A stretch of 8,600 nucleotides of DNA from Oxalobacteraceae bacterium (GTDB lineage: Bacteria; Pseudomonadota; Gammaproteobacteria; Burkholderiales; Burkholderiaceae_D). Of this stretch, positions 1-4,992 are shown one piece after another. A model generated the notes under the pieces. That model saw nothing but the letters and a program-made list of their open reading frames with translations. It was not told where the DNA came from and searched no databases. How positions within the stretch are numbered: the first letter of the stretch is position 1; every line of letters starts with the position of its first letter. A program made the translations under genes and the position numbers. The stretch spans positions 1 to 8,600 of the forward strand of contig CANKWG010000094.1 in assembly GCA_947487325.1 (NCBI GenBank), given 5' to 3'.

Positions 1-1
1 C

Positions 2-757
2 AGTCTGTCATTGGTATCTGGTGCCGCCATCAAATTAGGGTTCTCGGGTGAAGGTCGGGCTTCCGAACTTGCAAAACTAGGTTTGCGAACCGGTGTGCAT
101 ATTGACGGCGCTGTTCAAGAGGACTTGCTGGTTTTTGTGACAGGCGAGGGCTCTGGCACCATCACAGGGAACTTCGATGCGACGATGGTTGATCCAGCCA
201 CGCTGAATCAAAAGCGAATTGAAACACTACGAAAGCAAGATTTCGATGTCCGCTTTACCAGCGACTCGCGTTATCAGATTACTTGGACCAATCCAGCATC
301 CGGGGTAAAGACAGTTCTTGCGGAGCGCAACTATGATCCATTGGTCGGTATTGATTACCAGGGATTGAAACTGGAACTGAATCGTGCCCCGCAAAAGGGA
401 GATCATTTCACGATAGATGGTAATGAAGATGGTATCGCCAATAACGAGAACATTCTCGACATTATCGCCCTGGAGAGAAAAACAGTAGTCGGCGGTGCGA
501 CCGGTAAAACACTGGCGCAATCCTATGAGGAAACCGTAGGGAAGATAGGAAATTTTTCTAGCCAGTCGCTCATCGCGCAAAAGGCTCTGGAGGTCGTCAA
601 TCAACAAGCCATTGAAGCGCGTGACAAGGTGTCGGGAGTATCACTCGATAGTGAGGCCGCTGATTTGATTCGTTTTCAACAAGCCTATCAGGCGGCTGCA
701 AAGACCGTGCAAGTGTCAGGTGAATTGTTTAACACCATACTTCAGGCCTCGAGATAA
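2..757 (+). CDS. flgK: Flagellar hook-associated protein 1 (FlgK), C-terminal part
   Basis: FlgK is the first hook-filament junction protein, exported by the flagellar type III apparatus and assembled on the hook tip before FlgL. The gene is cut by the window edge. The frame is open from base 2 with no need for a local start, so the TTG at base 11 is not a start, and about 251 C-terminal residues are visible. The last 40 residues carry the family signature (GVSLDSEAADLIRF, QQAYQAAAK), the amphipathic D0 helix shared with other rod/hook axial proteins. Further upstream, the stretch around GDHFTIDGNEDGIANN and ILDIIAL matches the end of the variable region and start of the C-terminal D1 helix in FlgK. 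No cysteine is seen. The gene ends 20 bases before flgL, so co-transcription is likely. The identification is firm; the N-terminal part cannot be seen. Confidence 0.95.
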   Translation, partial: SLSLVSGAAIKLGFSGEGRASELAKLGLRTGVHIDGAVQEDLLVFVTGEGSGTITGNFDATMVDPATLNQKRIETLRKQDFDVRFTSDSRYQITWTNPASGVKTVLAERNYDPLVGIDYQGLKLELNRAPQKGDHFTIDGNEDGIANNENILDIIALERKTVVGGATGKTLAQSYEETVGKIGNFSSQSLIAQKALEVVNQQAIEARDKVSGVSLDSEAADLIRFQQAYQAAAKTVQVSGELFNTILQASR

Positions 758-777
758 ATTTTTATTCGGGTTAAATC

Positions 778-1704
778 ATGACGCAAATTTCAACGACGCT
801 TCTTTTTGATCGGGCGATCTCCCAAATGGGAGTGACCCAGGATCGACTTGCAAAGACCCAGATGCAGCTCTCATCTGGCAAGGAGTTACTCAGGCCCAGT
901 GATGCGCCTGACGAAGCTTCTGCCGTGAGCCGTCTCAAATCGGCTATTCAGCGCCAGCAGAGCTATACCGACACTATCAACACCGTCCGCGACAAACTGA
1001 GCCAACAAGAAACAGCGGTCGACAGTGCCAATGACGTCCTCATCAGGATCAAAGAACTGACCATACAAGCCGCGAATGACACGTATGGCGCAGAAGGCCG
1101 GAAACTCATCAACATTGAAATTCGGGAATTGCGTGACCAGCTGCTTTCTCTGGCGAATACCCAAGACGTCAATGGCAACTATATATTTTCAGGTAGCCGT
1201 GCTGGCAAGCAGGCTTTTGCTTCCGACGGCAGTAAGCCATTGACCTATCTTGGCGACCAGACCATCAATCAGGTCGGTGTAGGAGATGAGCGCACCGTTC
1301 GGGACGGTCGGGCAGCCACTCAGCCTTTTGCCCGAACCATACGCTCGGATGCTAATGGCGAGCCGCAAAGTGTCGGATTCTTTGAAGTCATCCAAGATCT
1401 GTCAACTGCGCTGGATAGTAACGATATGACGGGCATTCAGCGTGCCGTCAGCGAAGTGGGCGACATGCAGCTTGGTATGAGTGAAAGTCTGGCGAGTATC
1501 GGTGCCAGCATGAATACACTCGATACCCAATTATCCCTAGCCGAGCAAAATACGCTGCGGCTGAAAGGCACCTTATCCCAGATGGAGGATGTCGATTACA
1601 ACGAAGCTATTATCAAGATGAACAAGGATATGCTGGCTTTGCAAGCCGCTCAGAGCAGCTTTGCCAAGATTTCGCAACTGAATTTGTTTGATTACATCAA
1701 GTAA
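778..1704 (+). CDS. flgL: Flagellar hook-associated protein 3 (FlgL)
   Basis: FlgL is the second junction protein, layered on FlgK and forming the platform on which flagellin polymerises. The 308-residue protein is complete and close to the usual FlgL length of roughly 300-400. It has flagellin-like N- and C-terminal helices: MTQISTTLLFDRAISQM and QMQLSSGKELLRPSDAP at the N-terminus, and AIIKMNKDMLALQAAQSSF near the C-terminus. The segment LIRIKEL falls at residues 88-94, exactly the numbering of LQRMREL in the flagellin of this window, which shows their common D1 fold. The ATG at 778 is the natural start because the family N-terminus begins there. No strong Shine-Dalgarno precedes it (only CGGG), so translation may be coupled to flgK, which stops 20 bases upstream. 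No cysteine is present. The protein looks intact. Confidence 0.96.
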   Translation: MTQISTTLLFDRAISQMGVTQDRLAKTQMQLSSGKELLRPSDAPDEASAVSRLKSAIQRQQSYTDTINTVRDKLSQQETAVDSANDVLIRIKELTIQAANDTYGAEGRKLINIEIRELRDQLLSLANTQDVNGNYIFSGSRAGKQAFASDGSKPLTYLGDQTINQVGVGDERTVRDGRAATQPFARTIRSDANGEPQSVGFFEVIQDLSTALDSNDMTGIQRAVSEVGDMQLGMSESLASIGASMNTLDTQLSLAEQNTLRLKGTLSQMEDVDYNEAIIKMNKDMLALQAAQSSFAKISQLNLFDYIK

Positions 1705-1711
1705 GTGATCG

Positions 1712-1733
1712 AGCAGGTCAGCCTGCAATTTTT
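1712..1733 (+). terminator. Weak possible terminator after flgL
   Basis: A 5-bp stem (GCAGG 1713-1717 / CCTGC 1722-1726) with loop TCAG is followed by AATTTTT. It lies 8 bases after the flgL stop and before the fliD promoter, so it could end the flgK-flgL transcript. The stem is short and two A residues separate it from the T-run, so at best it is leaky. Confidence 0.35.
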
Positions 1734-1742
1734 GTGCGTCGC

Positions 1743-1769
1743 TAAAGTTAACGCGGTTTGTTTCGATAC
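1743..1769 (+). promoter_or_regulatory. Sigma-28 (FliA) type promoter of fliD
   Basis: TAAAGTTA, then 11 bases, then TTCGATAC. The consensus is TAAAGTTT-N11-GCCGATAA, so the upstream box matches 7 of 8 and the downstream box 5 of 8, including the core CGATA. The expected start of transcription is near 1776, which gives a short leader of about 25 bases with AGGG at 1785-1788 as the likely ribosome binding site. Confidence 0.75.
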
Positions 1770-1799
1770 ATAGATTGATATCTCAGGGTCCTTTTTATT

Positions 1800-3557
1800 A
1801 TGGCAACAACTAGCGGAGTCAACGGCAGTAACCTGATGTCGCAATTGGGCGCAGGCTCGGGCGTTGATACCAAAACGCTCGCAGAAAGCTTGGTCGACGC
1901 TGAAAAGCAGCCGCAGGCAAACGCGATCAATGGTCGTATCACCAAGGCGCAGAGCCGTATTTCTGGACTGTCGGCGGTGATGTTGAGCATGGACACGCTG
2001 AAGACAGCCTTCAAGGCCGTCGACGATCCTTCCGATTTCAACGCACTTTCCATATCCAATACGAATACTTCCGCGCTGTCGGCGACTTCTACAGCGGGTA
2101 AAGTGGCCGTGACCGGCAGCCGTTCTATTGAAATTTCTCAGTTGGCGTCGGCGCAGCGAAATATCTCTGGCGGCTTTGCCGCCTCAGACACCAGCCTAAA
2201 TGGCGGTAAGGCGTTTTCCTTACGATTGTCGGTCAATGGTGCTTCTGCCTCATCTATTCGGGTAACAGCCGCCAACGCCACCCCAGGCGGCATGGTGGCG
2301 GCCATCAACAAGGCCAATCTTGGTGTGACGGCTCAGTTGGTTAACACGAATGATGGTTCGGCCACGCCTTTCAAAATCATCTTGAACGGTACCTCGGGTG
2401 CCAGCAATGCGTTCACAATGACCAGTGATGACGGCAATGGTCTGGGCGAGCAGCAGCAATTAACATTCACGGCGGCTACTACGTCGGGAAATATCAGCGT
2501 GCAGGGCGTATTGGTGGGGGTGACTGCTGGCGATTCGGCTGGCACAGTAGCGGCCAAAGTGAAGGCCGCACTTGATGCAAATACCTTCATCACCGGCACC
2601 TCGGGGCGCTCGACCAGCATCGGGGGAGATGGATCACTGCTCATTACTTATGCCGGCGCCGACGGCGACGTAAGTGCCCCGTCCTGGGGAGATGTGGGTG
2701 CGACTGGTGTGACCGCGAACTATGCGACAACTCGTGTGCCTGGTTCGGGTGCAGGGGTTAGTGGCGTTGATTTTTCATCCAGGACCGCTACTGCTCTCGA
2801 TGCAGTGTTAAAAGTTGATGGTCTTCAGCTCAAGCGGTCGTCCAATGTCATTTCGGATGCCATTTCGGGTGTCACGCTGAACCTGACAAGCACCACGACG
2901 TCTGCAGCCACGCTGGATCTCAAACGTGATACGTCGAAGATCAAGACCAACGTGCAGGGACTGGTCAAGGCCTTCAATGACGCGCTATCCGATTTCAAGA
3001 TACTGGGTGGCGAGAAGAACAAGAAGGACGAGACTGACGTCTACAGCGGCTCGCTGCAAAATGATGCAACTCTCTCAATGCTGAAGTCGCAGTTGCGCGC
3101 TATGTTCACCGACAACTCGTCCACGCCCGGCAGCACGGTCAAGGCCATGCGCGACATTGGCGTGACCATACAAAAAGATGGCACACTTGAGCTCGACGAG
3201 ACCAAGTTTGATGCAGCGCTGGCCAGCAATTTCAATGATGTCGTCACCATGCTCACCGCTGACAAAGAGAGCAAGGGCACGACGGGGACGGCCAAACGCG
3301 GGTTGGCTGGCGATGCGGTCAAGCGTTTGTCTGACATGATGGGCTCGACCGGGCTGATCATGAGTCAGACCACCAGTTCAAATACCCAGTTGGCGCGCTA
3401 CAAAAATGATCTTACTAAACTGGAAACTCGGATGGAGACGGTGCTGGCGCGCTATACCGCAATGTTTGCCAATATGGATAAGGTCGTCGGTAATGCCAAT
3501 AGCATGAAGACTTACCTGACTAACCAGTTCAAAGCGATGTCTGGCAGCGGTAATTAG
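1800..3557 (+). CDS. fliD: Flagellar filament cap protein (FliD, HAP2)
   Basis: FliD forms the oligomeric cap at the filament tip that folds and inserts exported flagellin subunits. The 585-residue protein is longer than the roughly 470 residues of the enteric protein. The N-terminal FliD domain spans about residues 12-110 (SGVDTKTLAESLV, then IEISQLASAQ). A flagellin-IN type beta module begins near K137 (AFSLRLSVNGASASSI) and ends near residue 210. A second beta-rich insertion from about residue 218 to 330 (QLTFTAATTSGNISVQGVLV) explains the extra length and probably forms outer cap domains. The FliD C-terminal domain runs from about A332 (LDAVLKVDGLQLKRSS) to the end, finishing in the helical tail MKTYLTNQFKAMSG. 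No cysteine is present. It is expressed from its own sigma-28-like promoter. The usual downstream fliS is absent and flaG follows instead. Confidence 0.96.
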   Translation: MATTSGVNGSNLMSQLGAGSGVDTKTLAESLVDAEKQPQANAINGRITKAQSRISGLSAVMLSMDTLKTAFKAVDDPSDFNALSISNTNTSALSATSTAGKVAVTGSRSIEISQLASAQRNISGGFAASDTSLNGGKAFSLRLSVNGASASSIRVTAANATPGGMVAAINKANLGVTAQLVNTNDGSATPFKIILNGTSGASNAFTMTSDDGNGLGEQQQLTFTAATTSGNISVQGVLVGVTAGDSAGTVAAKVKAALDANTFITGTSGRSTSIGGDGSLLITYAGADGDVSAPSWGDVGATGVTANYATTRVPGSGAGVSGVDFSSRTATALDAVLKVDGLQLKRSSNVISDAISGVTLNLTSTTTSAATLDLKRDTSKIKTNVQGLVKAFNDALSDFKILGGEKNKKDETDVYSGSLQNDATLSMLKSQLRAMFTDNSSTPGSTVKAMRDIGVTIQKDGTLELDETKFDAALASNFNDVVTMLTADKESKGTTGTAKRGLAGDAVKRLSDMMGSTGLIMSQTTSSNTQLARYKNDLTKLETRMETVLARYTAMFANMDKVVGNANSMKTYLTNQFKAMSGSGN

Positions 3558-3613
3558 TAAGTTAACAGCATCGCAACGTGTTGCCCGACCCTCAAAATAT
3601 TTCCAGAATTTTC

Positions 3614-3640
3614 TAAAGTTTGCTCTTTAGCTGTCGATAA
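3614..3640 (+). promoter_or_regulatory. Sigma-28 (FliA) promoter of flaG, near consensus
   Basis: TAAAGTTT (8 of 8), 11 bases, GTCGATAA (7 of 8 against GCCGATAA). This is the best promoter in the window. The expected start of transcription is near 3647, which places the palindrome at 3652-3669 almost at the 5' end of the mRNA and gives a leader of about 57 bases. Confidence 0.88.
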
Positions 3641-3651
3641 GGCGGATAGAA

Positions 3652-3669
3652 GCGGCAAATTCTTGCCGC
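3652..3669. repeat. Palindrome copy 1 (GCGGCAA-N4-TTGCCGC), flaG leader
   Basis: GCGGCAA, centre ATTC, TTGCCGC. The arms pair perfectly and extend by one A-T pair on the outside (3651/3670). It starts 11 bases after the -10 box of the flaG promoter and ends 34 bases before the flaG ATG. In RNA it would be an 8-bp stem with a 4-base loop. It is one of five copies in the window. Confidence 0.85.
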
Positions 3670-3691
3670 TCGCCTGCTTGTAATGATATCT

Positions 3692-3696
3692 AGAGG
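3692..3696 (+). promoter_or_regulatory. Ribosome binding site deciding the flaG start
   Basis: AGAGG lies 7 bases before the ATG at 3704. The earlier in-frame ATG at 3683 has no purine-rich site before it, so 3704 is chosen as the start. Confidence 0.7.
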
Positions 3697-3703
3697 TGCA
3701 CAA

Positions 3704-4081
3704 ATGACAACAGCGATTCCATCCAACGCATCTCCGGTGGCAACATCGGTTGCAGCCCCGAACCGTCCCACGGTTCAAGCAGCGCCCGCAGCCAAGGCGG
3801 TGCCCGCATCAAAGCCAGTCGAGGTTCCGAAACGTACCTCGGTAGACTTGGAAGAGGGACTCAAGAAGATCGAGGACATTGTTGAGAAAATGAACGATGA
3901 AATGAAATCCACACAGCGTGGACTGAGTTTTAACTTTGATCGCTCCATCAACACCCACGTGGTGACCGTCAAGAGCGCCGAATCTGGCGAGGTTATCCGA
4001 CAGATACCTACCGAGGCTGTGGTGCGCGTGGCCCACAATATCGAAAAGCTCAAGGGCCTGATGTTTGACGGCAAACAATAA
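3704..4081 (+). CDS. flaG: FlaG-family flagellar protein
   Basis: FlaG proteins (PF03646) are small flagellar proteins of unclear mechanism; loss of flaG affects filament length in some bacteria. This copy has 125 residues, a typical length. The first 40 residues are low-complexity Ala/Pro/Val/Thr and look disordered. The conserved part follows: an amphipathic helix (VDLEEGLKKIEDIVEKMNDE), a beta strand pair (LSFNFDRSINTHVVTVK), and the family signature SGEVIRQIPTEAVVRVA ending in a short helix. The start at 3704 has a good Shine-Dalgarno; starting at 3683 would add seven residues. The gene has its own near-consensus sigma-28 promoter. In Pseudomonas-like clusters flaG lies between flagellin and fliD; here it follows fliD and precedes the flagellins. 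No cysteine is present. Confidence 0.92.
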   Translation: MTTAIPSNASPVATSVAAPNRPTVQAAPAAKAVPASKPVEVPKRTSVDLEEGLKKIEDIVEKMNDEMKSTQRGLSFNFDRSINTHVVTVKSAESGEVIRQIPTEAVVRVAHNIEKLKGLMFDGKQ

Positions 4082-4110
4082 GGCTTCATTCAATAGCTTA
4101 TGAAATTCCC

Positions 4111-4138
4111 GGCGCATGGCACAGGCCTGCTGTGCGCC
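4111..4138 (+). other. GC-rich inverted repeat after flaG
   Basis: GGCGCA (4111-4116) pairs with TGCGCC (4133-4138). An alternative inner stem pairs GCACAG (4119-4124) with CTGTGC (4130-4135). The two pairings are mutually exclusive because they share bases 4133-4135. No clean T-run follows (GTTTTC lies about 20 bases on), so termination is uncertain. Confidence 0.35.
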
Positions 4139-4366
4139 GAGCTGTCTGGTCGCCCTCGTTTTCTCTCCCTGCTTCATTCAACTGTTACGAACACACCCGT
4201 CGATCCGGGACGTTGGCGCGGATGCCTGATCCTCACTGTTCTACTTGGGGCCAGGGACGCAACAACAGTCTTCTTGCCTGAGTCCTTTCCGACGCCCTCA
4301 TTACCCGATACACGCTTGCTATCGATTGCATCGCTTATTTTTTTTGGCGTATTAGTCGTTCTCCAA

Positions 4367-4384
4367 GCGGCAAATATTTGCCAC
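4367..4384. repeat. Palindrome copy 2, upstream of flagellin 1
   Basis: GCGGCAA, centre ATAT, TTGCCAC. The inner 14 bases (4369-4382) are a perfect palindrome. One outer pair is broken (C/A), but the flanks AAG and CTT pair beyond it. It lies 114 bases before the -35 box of the proposed flagellin 1 promoter. Confidence 0.75.
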
Positions 4385-4445
4385 TTCGCAGGATCTCATT
4401 AATCGATTTTATTGCAGATGCTTGTGTATGAAGTGATTGTGTGGG

Positions 4446-4463
4446 GCGGCAAGAATTTGCCGC
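4446..4463. repeat. Palindrome copy 3, upstream of flagellin 1; possible terminator
   Basis: GCGGCAA, centre GAAT, TTGCCGC, with perfect 7-bp arms. It is the only copy followed directly by a T-run (TTTTT, 4464-4468), so on the + strand it also has the form of a rho-independent terminator. In that role it would stop read-through from flaG before the flagellin 1 promoter at 4498. Confidence 0.75.
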
Positions 4464-4497
4464 TTTTTGACAGGGGATAACTCGATGTTTCATCTAT

Positions 4498-4524
4498 TAA
4501 AGTTTGTGCTGATGCATACGATCA
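4498..4524 (+). promoter_or_regulatory. Sigma-28 (FliA) type promoter of flagellin 1
   Basis: TAAAGTTT (8 of 8), 11 bases, TACGATCA (5 of 8, with the core CGAT). The expected transcription start is near 4531, giving a leader of about 50 bases that opens with a small UUCG hairpin. Both palindromes of this gene then lie upstream of the promoter, unlike those of flaG and flagellin 2. Confidence 0.72.
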
Positions 4525-4533
4525 TACAGACGT

Positions 4534-4545
4534 CGGCTTCGGCCG
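4534..4545 (+). other. UUCG tetraloop hairpin at the 5' end of the flagellin 1 mRNA
   Basis: CGGC-TTCG-GCCG forms a 4-bp G-C stem closed by the unusually stable C(UUCG)G tetraloop. It falls within a few bases of the predicted 5' end. Hairpins at mRNA 5' ends can slow RNase E-dependent decay, so a stabilising role is plausible but inferred. Confidence 0.5.
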
Positions 4546-4569
4546 TAACGATTGATGTATTCATTGGAA

Positions 4570-4575
4570 AAGGAG
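4570..4575 (+). promoter_or_regulatory. Ribosome binding site fixing the flagellin 1 start at 4582
   Basis: AAGGAG with a 6-base spacer (TTCCAC) before ATG 4582. The in-frame ATG codons at 4552 and 4555 lie upstream of this site and would add ten residues foreign to flagellins. The same AGGAG-TTCCAC-ATG arrangement precedes flagellin 2. Confidence 0.88.
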
Positions 4576-4992
4576 TTCCACATGTCCGTGATCAATACCA
4601 ACCTGAAGTCTTTACAGGCACAGGATTCTTTAAATATCAATAACCGCCAGTTGTCCACCGCGATGCAGCGCCTGTCCACGGGCACTCGCATCAATTCTGC
4701 CGCTGACGATGCCGCTGGTCTGAGCATTTCTTCGCGCATGGATTCACAAATTCGTGGCCTGAACATGGCGATTAAGAACGCCAACGATGCGATGTCGCTG
4801 ACCCAGACCGCCGAAGGCGCGATGGATGAAGTCACCAACATCTTACAGCGCATGCGTGAGCTGGCCGTGCAATCAGCCAGTGATACCAACAGCGCTGAAG
4901 ATCGTCTGAATTTGAATCAGGAAATCGAACAACTGTCGACTGAAATCGACCGTATCTCAGGCACCACGCAGTTCAATAACATGAACATTCTG
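4571..4992 (+). repeat. Direct repeat, first copy: flagellin start and N-terminal core
   Basis: These bases align without gaps to 8179-8600 (offset 3608). Bases 4571-4610, spanning the ribosome binding site, start codon and first codons, are identical in both copies, and so are 4846-4901 (56 bases). This reflects a tandem flagellin duplication, with recent conversion or strong constraint on the DNA. Confidence 0.9.

Larger units (their letters stand above)
4082..4497. other. Long intergenic region between flaG and the flagellin 1 promoter
   Basis: About 416 bases without a convincing gene. It holds a GC-rich inverted repeat soon after flaG (4111-4138) and two copies of the GCGGCAA-N4-TTGCCGC palindrome (4367, 4446), the second followed by five T. 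A reading frame from ATG 4100 to 4402 (100 codons) has no ribosome binding site or recognisable family and overlaps the first palindrome. I treat it as chance. Bases 4140-4360 show nothing else I can name. Confidence 0.6.

Noticed and set aside
4118..4129. TGGCAC followed by TGC as a sigma-54 promoter after flaG
   Set aside because: The spacing is again one base short and the sequence is part of an inverted repeat.
4100..4402. A 100-codon + strand reading frame with a hydrophobic C-terminal part
   Set aside because: No ribosome binding site, no recognisable family, it overlaps a palindrome copy, and its composition looks like translated intergenic DNA.
4552..4581. Start of flagellin 1 at ATG 4552 or 4555
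   Set aside because: These ATGs precede the AAGGAG site and would add residues not found in flagellins. ATG 4582 gives the family N-terminus.
4485..4643. A 52-codon frame with a fair ribosome binding site (AGGGG) overlapping the start of flagellin 1
   Set aside because: It overlaps the sigma-28 promoter, so the main transcript would start inside it, and it runs into the flagellin gene in another frame. Kept only as a possible relic.
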